From assembly GCF_042677005.1 (NCBI RefSeq), contig NZ_JBHTIF010000003.1, positions 124,001-188,000 on the forward strand: DNA of 64,000 nucleotides, given 5' to 3'. Source of the DNA: Lysobacter_I brunescens (lineage in GTDB: Bacteria; Pseudomonadota; Gammaproteobacteria; Xanthomonadales; Xanthomonadaceae). Within the stretch, counting starts at the first letter, position 1, and each line of letters begins with the position of its first letter. The translations under genes were made by a program, and so were the position numbers. The notes beneath the pieces were generated by a model that worked only from the letters and a program-made list of their open reading frames with translations, made no database searches and was not told where the DNA came from. Shown one piece after another: positions 14,908 to 23,162 of this stretch.

Positions 14908-15993
14908 ATGTCGCGCGCGTTCAACTTCAGTGCCGGTCCCGCCACCCTGCCCGAGAGCGTCCTGCGCCAGGCCCAGGACGAGATGCTGGAGTGGCGCGGT
15001 TCCGGCGCCTCGATCGTCGAGCACAGCCACCGCGGCCCGGAATTCATCCAGGTCGCCGCCGAGGCCGAAGCCGACCTGCGCACGCTGATGTCGATTCCCG
15101 AGGACTACGCGGTGCTGTTCCTGTCCGGTGGCGCGACCACGCAGCAGGCGCTCATCCCGCTCAACTTCGCCGCCGCCGGCCAGACTGCCGATTACGTGGT
15201 CACCGGCCACTGGGGCAAGACCGCGATCAAGCAGGCCAAGCCGTACGTCGCCGTGAACACCGTCGCCAGCAGCGAAGCCGGCGGTTTTCGTGACATTCCC
15301 GCGCGCGGCGAGTGGCAGCTGTCGAAGGACGCGGCCTATGTCCATATCACTGCGAACGAAACCATCCACGGCGTCGAATTCCGCGACACGCCGGACACCG
15401 GCGACGTACCTCTGGTCGCCGACTTCAGCTCCAGCATCGCCTCGGAACCGGTCGATGTGTCGAAGTACGGCGTGATCTATGCTGGCGCGCAGAAGAACCT
15501 CGGCCCGGTCGGCATCACCGTCGTCATCGTGCGCCGCGACCTGCTGGAGCGTGCGGGCCAGAACCGTGCCGACATCTTCAACTACGCCTCGCACCTCAAG
15601 GGCGAGTCGATGCTCAACACGCCGCCGACCTGGAACTGGTACATGCTCGGCCTCAACATGAAATGGATGCTGGCCGAAGGCGGTGTCGCCGAGTTCGCTC
15701 GCCGCAATGCCGAGAAGGCCGCGCTGCTGTATTCGGTGATCGACGGCTCCGGCGGCTATTACCGCAACGAAGTCGCCGCTGCCGTGCGCTCGCGGATGAA
15801 CGTGCCGTTCTTCCTGCACGACGAAGCGCTGGACAAGCCCTTCCTGTCCGAAGCCAAGGCCGCTGGCCTGATGGCGCTGAAGGGCCACCGTGCCCTCGGC
15901 GGCATGCGCGCATCGATCTACAACGCGATGCCGGTCGAAGGCGTGAAGGCGCTGGCCGACTTCATGAAGGACTTCCAGCAACGCCACGGCTGA
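14908..15993 (+). CDS. serC: Phosphoserine aminotransferase
   Basis: 361 residues, full length for SerC. The N-terminus FNFSAGPATLPESVL, the GGATTQQALIPLNF phosphate-binding stretch, and the PLP lysine in YAGAQKNLGPVG (Lys196) are all present, and the C-terminus GGMRASIYNAMPVEGVKAL is typical. It converts 3-phosphohydroxypyruvate to phosphoserine, and also acts in pyridoxal phosphate synthesis in organisms with PdxB. GGAA lies just upstream of ATG 14908. It heads the serC-pheA-hisC-aroA run. Confidence 0.96.
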   Translation: MSRAFNFSAGPATLPESVLRQAQDEMLEWRGSGASIVEHSHRGPEFIQVAAEAEADLRTLMSIPEDYAVLFLSGGATTQQALIPLNFAAAGQTADYVVTGHWGKTAIKQAKPYVAVNTVASSEAGGFRDIPARGEWQLSKDAAYVHITANETIHGVEFRDTPDTGDVPLVADFSSSIASEPVDVSKYGVIYAGAQKNLGPVGITVVIVRRDLLERAGQNRADIFNYASHLKGESMLNTPPTWNWYMLGLNMKWMLAEGGVAEFARRNAEKAALLYSVIDGSGGYYRNEVAAAVRSRMNVPFFLHDEALDKPFLSEAKAAGLMALKGHRALGGMRASIYNAMPVEGVKALADFMKDFQQRHG

Positions 15994-16162
15994 TCGGTCG
16001 CACGGCCGGTGCGCGCGATGCGTACCGGCCCGGCCCTGCAGCGGTGGATCGACGAGCGGAATGCCGCGTCCACCCCGGCGACGGCGGTCCGCACCCACGA
16101 CGAATCCATTCTCCATTCGTACAACCGAGGGGCGCCGACAGCAACGCCGGCGCAGCACAGCG

Positions 16163-17428
16163 ATGACCACCGACAAGCGCCGGACGCCGGCCAAGGCAGC
16201 AAAGACCGCGACGGGCACGGCCCGAAGCGTCACGAAGACATCATCCGCGAAGACGGCTGCGAAGACGGTTGCGAAGCCTTCCGCCAAGGCCGCGCCGGTC
16301 GCCGCGGTGAAGGAGCGCAAGCAGGTCGACATCCCGGTCGACGCCCAGGGCAAGCCCGACCTGCTGTCGGTGCGCGCGCAGATCGACGGCATCGACCACG
16401 AGATCCAGTCGCTGATCGCCGAGCGCGCGCTGTGGGCGCACCAGGTCGGCAAGGCCAAGGGCAAGCTCGCTGCCGCCGTCGACTACTACCGCCCCGAGCG
16501 CGAGGCGCAGGTGCTGCGTCGCGTGGTCGACCGCAACGAAGGCCCGTTGTCCGACGAAGTGCTGGTGCGCCTGTTCCGCGAGATCATGTCCGCCTGCCTC
16601 GCCCAGCAGGAACCGCTGAAGATCGGCTTCCTCGGCCCGGAAGGCACCTTCTCGCAGCAGGCGGTCTACAAGCACTTCGGTCATTCCGCGAAGGCGCTGC
16701 CGCTGGCGACCGTGGAGGAAGTGTTCGACGAAGTCGCCGCTGGCCATGCCGATTTCGGCGTCGTGCCGGTCGAGAACTCCGGCACCGGCACCATCCAGTC
16801 CACGCTCGACCTGTTCCTGACCTCGCCGCTGATGATCTGCGGCGAGGTCGAGCTGCGCGTGCACCAGTACCTGCTGTCGCGCACAGGCCACATCGAGGAC
16901 ATCGAGCGCGTCTACTCGCACGCGCTGTCGCTGGCGCAGTGCAAGGCCTGGCTGCGCCAGAACCTGCCGAAGGTCGAGAAGCACGCGATGGTCAGCAATG
17001 CGGAGGGCGCGCGCCGCGCGCGCAATTCCGACGATGCCGCCGCGATCGCCGGCGAGAACGCCGCGCACGCCTACGGCCTTAAGGTCGTCGCCGGGCCGAT
17101 CGAGGACCGCGACGACAACACCACGCGCTTCCTCGTGATCGGCCGCAGCTCGTTCCCGCCCTCGGGCAACGACCGCACCTCGCTGCTGGTATTCATTCGC
17201 GACCAGCCCGGTGCGCTGTACCGCATTCTGGAACCGCTGGCGCGGCGCATGATCAGCATGAACCGCATCGAATCGCGTCCCGCCCACGGCAAGCTCTGGC
17301 AGTACGCCTTCTTCATCGACGTCGCCGGCCATGCCGAGGAAGCGCCGCTGAAGGACGCGCTGGCCGAGATCGACGAATTCGCCGGCGAAGTGCGCGTGCT
17401 GGGCTCGTATCCGGTGGCGGTGCCCTGA
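16163..17428 (+). CDS. pheA: Bifunctional chorismate mutase/prephenate dehydratase (P-protein) with a basic N-terminal extension
   Basis: 421 residues, against about 360-390 in most P-proteins. Residues 1-55 are an Ala/Lys/Thr-rich basic extension (TPAKAAKTATGTARS, AKTVAKPSAKAAP) with no counterpart in E. coli PheA. Then come the chorismate mutase (about 60-145, LSVRAQIDGIDHEIQSLIAERA), the prephenate dehydratase (about 150-330, FLGPEGTFSQQA, VPVENSGTGTIQ, DDNTTRFLVI) and the ACT regulatory domain (RTSLLVFIRDQPGALYRIL, NRIESRPA), which senses phenylalanine. It makes phenylpyruvate from chorismate. ATG 16163 starts the extension; the extra 34 codons upstream are even more basic and probably untranslated. 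Function of the extension is unknown. Confidence 0.95.
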   Translation: MTTDKRRTPAKAAKTATGTARSVTKTSSAKTAAKTVAKPSAKAAPVAAVKERKQVDIPVDAQGKPDLLSVRAQIDGIDHEIQSLIAERALWAHQVGKAKGKLAAAVDYYRPEREAQVLRRVVDRNEGPLSDEVLVRLFREIMSACLAQQEPLKIGFLGPEGTFSQQAVYKHFGHSAKALPLATVEEVFDEVAAGHADFGVVPVENSGTGTIQSTLDLFLTSPLMICGEVELRVHQYLLSRTGHIEDIERVYSHALSLAQCKAWLRQNLPKVEKHAMVSNAEGARRARNSDDAAAIAGENAAHAYGLKVVAGPIEDRDDNTTRFLVIGRSSFPPSGNDRTSLLVFIRDQPGALYRILEPLARRMISMNRIESRPAHGKLWQYAFFIDVAGHAEEAPLKDALAEIDEFAGEVRVLGSYPVAVP

Positions 17429-17445
17429 CGTCAACCGAAATACGT

Positions 17446-17521
17446 ACGTCATCCTCGCGCAAGCGAGGACCCATGCATGGTCATGATGGTGCCCGGGTTC
17501 CTGCTTTCGGGGGAATGACGA
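17446..17521. repeat. Intergenic element with inverted ends (REP/MITE-like)
   Basis: About 75 bases between pheA and hisC begin with aCGTCATCCTCGCGCAAGC and end with CTTTCGGGGGAATGACGac. The termini form an imperfect inverted repeat (CGTCAT...ATGACG), and each arm carries its own small GC-rich hairpin (CCTCGCGCAAGCGAGG at the left). The sequence resembles the common GTCATTCCCGCG-type palindromic repeats of proteobacterial genomes. No open frame is present. Confidence 0.6.
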
Positions 17522-17582
17522 CAAAGAAAACGACGACGATCCAATCGCCTTCTTTCCTGCAGCGACGCCCGCGAACGACACC

Positions 17583-18734
17583 ATGTCATCGACGCATCCC
17601 GACGAAAGTTTCTTCTCCTCGCTCGCCCAGCCCGGCATCCAGCGCCTGCGCGCCTACGATCCCGGACACGACCTCGTTGCGTTCCGGCGCCGATTCGAAG
17701 GGCGCTTCCTGGTAGAGCTCGGTTCGAACGAGAACCCCTACGGCCCGAGCGCGAAGGCGAAGGAAGCCGTGCTCGGCACGATCCACGACAGCTTCCGCTA
17801 TCCCGACCCGTTGGGCGGCGACCTCAAGCGCGCTCTCGCGGCGAAGCACGGCGTCGAGGCCGCGTCGATCCTGCTCGGCAACGGTTCGCACGAGCTGCTG
17901 ATGCAGTTCGCCCAGGTGTTCGCGGGACCGGGCGCGGATGTCGTCGCCTCGAAGTACGGGTTCGCGGTCTACGCCATCGCCGCACAGGCCGCCGGCGCGA
18001 CCCTGCATGTCGCGCCCTGCAATGCCGACGATCACGCGATGCCGCGCGGCCACGATCTCGACGCCATTGCTGTGACGATCACGCCGACCACGCGACTGGT
18101 CTACATCGCCAATCCGAACAATCCGACCGGGACATGGTTCGGTGCCGATGCGTTCGCAGCGTTCATGGCCAAGGTGCCCGCGGACGTGCTGGTGGTGGTC
18201 GACGAGGCCTATGCCGAATTCGTCGACGCGCCGGAATGGGCATCCGCCCTGTCGCTGATCCAGACGCATCCGAACCTGGTCGTGACCCGCACCTTCAGCA
18301 AGGCCTATGCGCTGGCGGGGCTGCGCGTGGGCTACGCGATCGCCCATCCCGGGCTGATCGCGGTGATGGAGCGCGTGCGCGAAAGCTTCAACGTCAACAG
18401 CGCCGGCCTGGCAGCGGCGGAGGCTGCGCTGGGCGACGACGAACACCTGCGCTGGGTGGTCGCGCGCAATGCCGAACAGCGCGCCTCGCTTGCCGAAGCG
18501 CTGCGCGCGCGCGGCTTGATGGTGTTCCCGTCGCAGACCAGCTTCCTGCTGGTGAAATTCGCCGAGCCGGGCGACGAGGCGCGGGTCGCGCGCATCGACG
18601 CGGCGCTGATCGACGCCGGCGTGGTGCTGCGGCCGATGGGCGGCTATGGCCTCGGCCACTGCCTGCGGATCACGGTCGGCAATGCCGACGAGAATCGCCG
18701 CCTGCTGGCGGAACTGGACAAGGTGCTGGCATGA
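17583..18734 (+). CDS. hisC: Histidinol-phosphate aminotransferase (class I/II PLP enzyme)
   Basis: 383 residues. The family signatures are LGSNENPYGPS, YPDPLGGDLKRALA, NPNNPTGTW and the PLP lysine in TFSKAYALAGLRVGYA (Lys240). It transfers an amino group from glutamate to imidazole acetol phosphate. In serC-pheA-aroA clusters this HisC homologue commonly also serves aromatic amino-acid transamination, which would suit its position between pheA and aroA. That second role is inferred from context. Its stop overlaps an ATGA with a possible aroA start. A separate hisC may exist in a his operon elsewhere. Confidence 0.92.
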   Translation: MSSTHPDESFFSSLAQPGIQRLRAYDPGHDLVAFRRRFEGRFLVELGSNENPYGPSAKAKEAVLGTIHDSFRYPDPLGGDLKRALAAKHGVEAASILLGNGSHELLMQFAQVFAGPGADVVASKYGFAVYAIAAQAAGATLHVAPCNADDHAMPRGHDLDAIAVTITPTTRLVYIANPNNPTGTWFGADAFAAFMAKVPADVLVVVDEAYAEFVDAPEWASALSLIQTHPNLVVTRTFSKAYALAGLRVGYAIAHPGLIAVMERVRESFNVNSAGLAAAEAALGDDEHLRWVVARNAEQRASLAEALRARGLMVFPSQTSFLLVKFAEPGDEARVARIDAALIDAGVVLRPMGGYGLGHCLRITVGNADENRRLLAELDKVLA

Positions 18735-18763
18735 GCGGTGGCGAACAAGGAAAGGATGCAGGG

Positions 18764-20092
18764 ATGAAGGATTGGATCGTCGCGCCGGGCGCGCCGCTGT
18801 CGGGACGCATCCGCGTGCCGGGCGACAAGTCGGTGTCGCATCGCGCGATCATGCTCGCCTCTCTGGCCAATGGCGTATCGCGCATCGACGGCTTCCTCGA
18901 AGGCGAGGACACGCGGGCGACGGCGGCGGTGTTCCAGCGACTCGGCGTGAAGATCGAATCGCCGTCCGCGCAGTCGCGGATCGTGCATGGCGTCGGTCTG
19001 CAGGGCCTGCGCGGCAGCGTCGATGCGCTGGATTGCGGCAACGCCGGCACCGGCATGCGCCTGCTCGCCGGCGTACTGGCCGGGCAGGCATTCGACAGCA
19101 CCCTGGTCGGCGACGCTTCGCTGTCGAAGCGACCGATGCGCCGCGTGATCGACCCGCTGTCGAAGATGGGTGCACGGATCGACAGCGAAGAGGGCGGCCT
19201 GCCGCCGCTGCGCATCCACGGTGGCCAGGCGCTGACCGGCATCGACTACACGCTGCCTGTGGCGAGCGCGCAGGTGAAGTCCGCGCTGCTGCTCGCCGGC
19301 CTGTACGCGGAGGGCGAGACCATCGTCCGCGAGCCGCATCCCACCCGCGACTACACCGAGCGCATGCTGTCCGCGTTCGGCTGGCCGATCGAATTCGAAC
19401 CCGGCTTCGCGCGCGTGCGCGGCGGCGCCGATGGTCGTCATGCGCTGCGCGCGACCGATGTGTCGGTGCCGGCGGACTTTTCCTCGGCGGCGTTCTTCCT
19501 GGTCGCGGCCAGCGTGATCCCGGGTTCGGACCTGCTGCTCGAAGCGGTCGGCATGAACCCGCGCCGCACCGGACTGCTGCAGGCGCTGCGCCTGATGGGT
19601 GCGGACATCGAGGAATTGAACGTGCGCAAGGCCGGCGGCGAAGCCGTGGCCGACCTGCGTGTGCGCTTCGCACCGCTGCGCGGTATCGACGTGCCCGAGG
19701 GCATCGTCCCGGACATGATCGACGAGTTCCCGGCGCTGTTCATCGCAGCGGCCTGTGCCGAGGGCGTGACCCGCGTGCGCGGCGCGGCCGAGCTGCGAGT
19801 GAAGGAATCCGATCGCCTCGCCACGATGTCCGCCGGCCTGCGCCAGCTCGGCATCCGAGTCGACGAAACGCCCGACGGCGCCGACATCCATCCGGGCCCG
19901 CTGCAGCCTGCAGCCGATGGGAGCACGCGGATCGACAGCCACGGCGACCATCGCATCGCGATGTCGTTCGCGATCGCCGCGCAGCGTGCAGAAGCGATGT
20001 TCGTCGTCGGCGACATCGCCAACGTCGCGACCTCGTTCCCGGGCTTCGACAGCCTTGCGCGCGACGTCGGGTTCGGCCTGCGCGACGCCTGA
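18764..20092 (+). CDS. aroA: 3-phosphoshikimate 1-carboxyvinyltransferase (EPSP synthase)
   Basis: 442 residues. It begins DWIVAPGAPLSGRIRVPGDKSVSHRA, where PGDKSVSHR is the substrate-binding signature. NAGTGMRLLAG, SKRPMRRVIDPL and the late signature RVKESDRLATM all follow. It joins shikimate-3-phosphate and PEP to give EPSP. ATG 18764 matches where the family starts and has AGGG and AAGGAAAGG upstream. ATG 18731 overlaps the hisC stop (ATGA) and would add 11 residues not seen in relatives. The gene is the last of the serC-pheA-hisC-aroA run; tyrA, cmk and rpsA, which follow in many pseudomonads, are absent. It converges with the next gene. Confidence 0.95.
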   Translation: MKDWIVAPGAPLSGRIRVPGDKSVSHRAIMLASLANGVSRIDGFLEGEDTRATAAVFQRLGVKIESPSAQSRIVHGVGLQGLRGSVDALDCGNAGTGMRLLAGVLAGQAFDSTLVGDASLSKRPMRRVIDPLSKMGARIDSEEGGLPPLRIHGGQALTGIDYTLPVASAQVKSALLLAGLYAEGETIVREPHPTRDYTERMLSAFGWPIEFEPGFARVRGGADGRHALRATDVSVPADFSSAAFFLVAASVIPGSDLLLEAVGMNPRRTGLLQALRLMGADIEELNVRKAGGEAVADLRVRFAPLRGIDVPEGIVPDMIDEFPALFIAAACAEGVTRVRGAAELRVKESDRLATMSAGLRQLGIRVDETPDGADIHPGPLQPAADGSTRIDSHGDHRIAMSFAIAAQRAEAMFVVGDIANVATSFPGFDSLARDVGFGLRDA

Positions 20093-20122
20093 AGCCGCGC
20101 AGGTCGGGTGGGCCTCAGCGCC

Positions 20123-20875
20123 TCAGCGCTTGGCTTCGGCCTGCTTCAGCACTTCGCCGATCGCCGGGGACCAGACCGTCCAGGTGTGGCCGCCGTCGCG
20201 GACCAGCACCTGCTCGGCGGGCAGGGCCGGGGCAAGCAGCGGCACCGCGTTGCGCAGGCGGTCCTTGTCGCCGTAGGCCAGCCAGAAGCGCTTCGACTGC
20301 GCCGGATCGCGGGACACCTTCTGGATGTGGCGCCAGATCTCGCGCTGCCAGGTGTCGTCGTTGACCTCCTGCGGCGGGCCGGCGTCCCACTTGGCGATGC
20401 CGCCGGCGTCGCCGATCTCGCGCAGCAGCTTGCGGTCGCCCAAGTACGGCGCCAGCAGCACCAGACCGTCCATCTCGCCGGGACGCAGGCGGTCGTAGAG
20501 CAGGACGCCCATGCCGCCCATCGAGGCGCCGGCCAGCCAGACCTCGCGGTAGCCGCGCTGGCGGGCGGGAACGACGACTTCGTCGTGCAGCCGTTCCGGT
20601 GCGCGGCCCTGCATGTAGTAGCCGAGGGTCAGCTCGGCGAACAGCACGTCGGCATCGGGCCAGGCGCCCTGGATGGCGGCGGCCATGCCGCTGTCGCGCA
20701 ACGCGGGCAGGCCGTCGGCGCGGCCGGGCAGCACGATCACCAGGCGCTTCGCCGGCTGCGGCGCGGGCACCAGCAGGGTGGGGATGGTCTTCGAGGGATC
20801 GCTCGGCGGCAGGCAGCCGGCCAGGGTCAGCATCAGGGCGATCAGTGCGATCAGGGCGAACGGCTTGTGTCGCAT
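20123..20875 (-). CDS. Alpha/beta-hydrolase lipoprotein, esterase-like
   Basis: 250 residues. The N-terminal ALIALIALMLTLAGC is a lipoprotein signal with the acylated Cys21. The remainder is an alpha/beta hydrolase: RLVIVLPGRADG near the oxyanion strand, the nucleophile elbow in LAGASMGGMG (G-x-S-x-G), and a likely catalytic His in DGGHTWTVW near the end, with an Asp in YGDKDRL. It probably hydrolyses an ester in the periplasm; the substrate is unknown. GAGGAG precedes ATG 20875. The TlpA-like gene follows upstream on the same strand with 62 bases between them, so an operon is possible. Confidence 0.8.
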   Translation of the reverse strand: MRHKPFALIALIALMLTLAGCLPPSDPSKTIPTLLVPAPQPAKRLVIVLPGRADGLPALRDSGMAAAIQGAWPDADVLFAELTLGYYMQGRAPERLHDEVVVPARQRGYREVWLAGASMGGMGVLLYDRLRPGEMDGLVLLAPYLGDRKLLREIGDAGGIAKWDAGPPQEVNDDTWQREIWRHIQKVSRDPAQSKRFWLAYGDKDRLRNAVPLLAPALPAEQVLVRDGGHTWTVWSPAIGEVLKQAEAKR

Positions 20876-20937
20876 GGAACGATCTCCTCGGTCAGGTGAC
20901 GCACCTACGCGGCCGGGTGGCCGGCGGATGCAGGCTC

Positions 20938-21483
20938 TCAGCCGCCGGCGGGACGCTGCAGCACCTCGGGCGGCAGCAGTGCACTGATTTCTCGGATGAT
21001 CACCGGCAGGCTCTGTTCGGAGTAGCCGCGATGCACGTGGGCGACCTTGCCCTCGCGGTCGATGATGAACATGTTCGGCAGCGCCTGCACGCCATAGCGG
21101 ACACTGGTGGCGCCGCTGCTGTCGTGGACCCAAGTCAGGCCGAGGTCCTTGTTGGCGCGGATCACGCCCAGATAGTCCTTGCGCGGCTCCTTGACGTTGA
21201 TCGCGATGACTTCCAGCGCGTCCTTGCCGACCGCGCGCTGGAACTGGCCCAGCACCGGCAGCTCGCGGCGGCAGGGGGCGCACCACGAGGCCCAGAAGGT
21301 CACGATCACCACCTTGCCGCGATGCTGGCTCACGGTCTGCTCATTGCCCTCGCGGTCCTTGCCCAGCGCATTCGGCGGGATCTCGCCGGGTTTCGGTTGC
21401 GGATGCGGGCCGGCGGCCGCGACGGTGGCGACGACGGCGAGGAGCAGCATGGCCAGCAGGCCACGGAGGCGGGAAGGCATCAT
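20938..21483 (-). CDS. TlpA-like periplasmic thioredoxin-fold protein
   Basis: 181 residues. An N-terminal signal or anchor helix (RGLLAMLLLAVVATVAAAG) is followed by a thioredoxin fold of the TlpA/ResA/AhpC-TSA kind. Its active site is FWASWCAPCRRELP and its cis-Pro loop lies in VQALPNMFIIDREG. Such proteins reduce disulfides in the periplasm, for example during cytochrome c or oxidase assembly; the partner is not evident here. Start choice lies between adjacent ATGs at 21483 and 21480. The fpr gene lies upstream on the same strand. Confidence 0.87.
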   Translation of the reverse strand: MMPSRLRGLLAMLLLAVVATVAAAGPHPQPKPGEIPPNALGKDREGNEQTVSQHRGKVVIVTFWASWCAPCRRELPVLGQFQRAVGKDALEVIAINVKEPRKDYLGVIRANKDLGLTWVHDSSGATSVRYGVQALPNMFIIDREGKVAHVHRGYSEQSLPVIIREISALLPPEVLQRPAGG

Positions 21484-21555
21484 CGGTCTGGCATCCGGCG
21501 CTGCGGGTTGCAGCCGCGCCAGTCTATGCGAGCGCAACTGCGCCAGCGAGCGGCC

Positions 21556-22365
21556 TCACTTCTCGACGAAGGCGCGCTCGAACACGTATTCGCCGGCGGT
21601 GCCGATGCGCGGCGACGCGGTGAAGCCCCGGCCGTCGAGGATGCGACGGAAGTCGGCGAGCATCTGCGGGCTGCCGCAGATCATCGCGCGGTCGTGCGCC
21701 GCGTCCAGCGGGTCGAGACCGAGGTCGGCGGCGATCCGCCCGCTGTCGAGCAGGTCTGTGATCCGGCCGCGCTGAAGGCGGCCGTGGAAGAAGAAGTCCT
21801 CGCGGCTCACCGCTGGGTAGTAGAGGAGCTTGCCGCGGATCTCCTCGCCGAGGAATTCGTGGCGCGGCAGTTCGCGTTCGATGTAGTCGCGATAGGCCAG
21901 GTCCGGCTCGCCGCGCACGCCGTGGACGATGACCACCTTCTCGAAGCGCTCGTAGGTCGCCGGATCTTTCACCACCGCCATCCACGGCGCCAGGCCGGTG
22001 CCGGTGGACAGCAGGTAGAGGTTGCGGCCGGGATGCACGTCCGAGATCAGCAGCGTGCCGGTGGGCTTGCGGCCGATCAGGATCGTGTCGCCGGGCCGGA
22101 TGTGCTGCAGTCGCGAGGTCAGCGGGCCGTCCTGGACCTTGATGCTGAAGAACTCCAGCTGTTCTTCCCAGTTCGCGCTGGCGATCGAATAGGCGCGCAT
22201 CAGCGGCTTGGTCGAGCCGTCCGGCTGCGGGACTTCCAGCCCGATCATCACGAACTGGCCGTTGTCGAAACGGAAGCCGTCGTCGCGGGTGGTGGTGAAG
22301 CTGAAGTAGGCGTCGGTCCAGTGACGCACGTCCAGCACGGTTTCGGTGCCGTAGGGGGAGGCCAT
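21556..22365 (-). CDS. fpr: Ferredoxin--NADP+ reductase
   Basis: 269 residues, the normal length for the bacterial Fpr subclass. The FAD-binding motif is MRAYSIAS (R-x-Y-S). GTGLAPWMAVVKDPATYERF forms the NADPH pyrophosphate region, with CGSPQMLADF further on. The C-terminus VFERAFVEK is the family's. It moves electrons between NADPH and ferredoxin or flavodoxin in the cytoplasm. A ferredoxin gene (fdxA) lies in the window at 32353-32676 but is not linked. No ribosome site is obvious, but the conserved N-terminus supports ATG 22365. Confidence 0.93.
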   Translation of the reverse strand: MASPYGTETVLDVRHWTDAYFSFTTTRDDGFRFDNGQFVMIGLEVPQPDGSTKPLMRAYSIASANWEEQLEFFSIKVQDGPLTSRLQHIRPGDTILIGRKPTGTLLISDVHPGRNLYLLSTGTGLAPWMAVVKDPATYERFEKVVIVHGVRGEPDLAYRDYIERELPRHEFLGEEIRGKLLYYPAVSREDFFFHGRLQRGRITDLLDSGRIAADLGLDPLDAAHDRAMICGSPQMLADFRRILDGRGFTASPRIGTAGEYVFERAFVEK

Positions 22366-22407
22366 GGGGTCGGGCAGGTGGCGAGGCGAAGCGGGCGCGC
22401 ATTGTAC

Positions 22408-22432
22408 CGGACGGCCTCCGTGGCGCCGTCCG
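22408..22432 (-). terminator. Hairpin after the GNAT gene
   Basis: CCGGACGGC pairs with GCCGTCCGG around a short loop, just after the leftward GNAT stop and before fpr. There is no clear T-run on the minus strand, so it may be rho-independent only in part. Confidence 0.45.
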
Positions 22433-22444
22433 GGACAAGGGCGG

Positions 22445-22984
22445 TCAGAGGGTCAGCGTATGCAGGACCTGGGTGCGGTCGTCGGGGTCCGGCGCGGTGT
22501 GGAAGCCGAGGTGATGGGCGAGGTGGGTCATTTCCTGATTCTCGGCGAAGTCCAGCGACACCATCCGCCGCAGGCCGCGCTCGCGGGCGGCCTCGATCAG
22601 CCGGCGCATCAGGGCCGTGCCCAGTCCCAGGCCCTGCCAGGCGTCGAGCACGGTGACCGCGATCTCGCAGGCCAGCGGGTCGCTGCCGACCGCGTAGCGG
22701 GAGACGCCGACGATGGCGCCGCGCTCGTCGGCATCGGCCAGGGCGACGAAGGCCTCGTCATTGACGTGGTCCACGTTCACCAGCTTCTCGATCATCTCCG
22801 GCGCCGGGTCGCGGATCTGCTCCTGGAACCGGTAGCGCCGCGCCTGCGGCGACAGCGCCAGGATGAAGGCGCGCTCCGCCTCGGCGTCGCCGGGATTCAT
22901 CGGCCGGATCAGGACCTTGCGGCCGTCAGCCAGGGTCTCGACGGTATAGGGCAGGAAGGACGGGCGATCGGTGGCGCTGTGCAT
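22445..22984 (-). CDS. GNAT family N-acetyltransferase
   Basis: 179 residues. The acetyl-CoA-binding motif is visible as VLDAWQGLGLGTALMRRLIEAARERG, and the preceding strand (CEIAVTV) is typical. The opening VLIRPMNPGDAEAERAFILALSPQARRYRF matches GNATs related to protein or metabolite acetyltransferases of the Pat type, but without their ATP-grasp domain. The substrate is unknown. GGAG lies seven bases before ATG 22984. It is divergent from the fumarase gene, and the TTGACC-GGTCAA dyad lies between them. Confidence 0.85.
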   Translation of the reverse strand: MHSATDRPSFLPYTVETLADGRKVLIRPMNPGDAEAERAFILALSPQARRYRFQEQIRDPAPEMIEKLVNVDHVNDEAFVALADADERGAIVGVSRYAVGSDPLACEIAVTVLDAWQGLGLGTALMRRLIEAARERGLRRMVSLDFAENQEMTHLAHHLGFHTAPDPDDRTQVLHTLTL

Positions 22985-23068
22985 GGCGGGCTCCGGGAGG
23001 GGGCGATCTGCGCGGGAATGAAGACGTGGGCTTGATGGTGATTGTGCAAAGCACCATCCCGCCACGTA

Positions 23069-23082
23069 TTGACCCCGGTCAA
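23069..23082. promoter_or_regulatory. Perfect 14-bp dyad of FNR/ANR type
   Basis: TTGACCCCGGTCAA is a perfect palindrome that keeps the TTGA-N6-TCAA frame of FNR/ANR sites (TTGAT-N4-ATCAA), with C/G in place of T/A at the inner position. It lies 85 bases from the GNAT start and 54-81 bases from the fumarase start candidates, so it could control both divergent genes. Regulator identity is inferred from shape only. Confidence 0.5.
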
Positions 23083-23162
23083 ACCGCACGAAGGGGTAAA
23101 ATCCGCATCCCGACCCGCCACGACGGTTTCCTTCCGTGTCCGCAGCCTCCGCCTCCACCGCC

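Noticed and set aside
23069..23110. TTGACC ... TAAAAT as a sigma-70 promoter for the fumarase
   Set aside because: The spacer is about 22 bases, too long for a normal promoter, so only the palindrome was kept.
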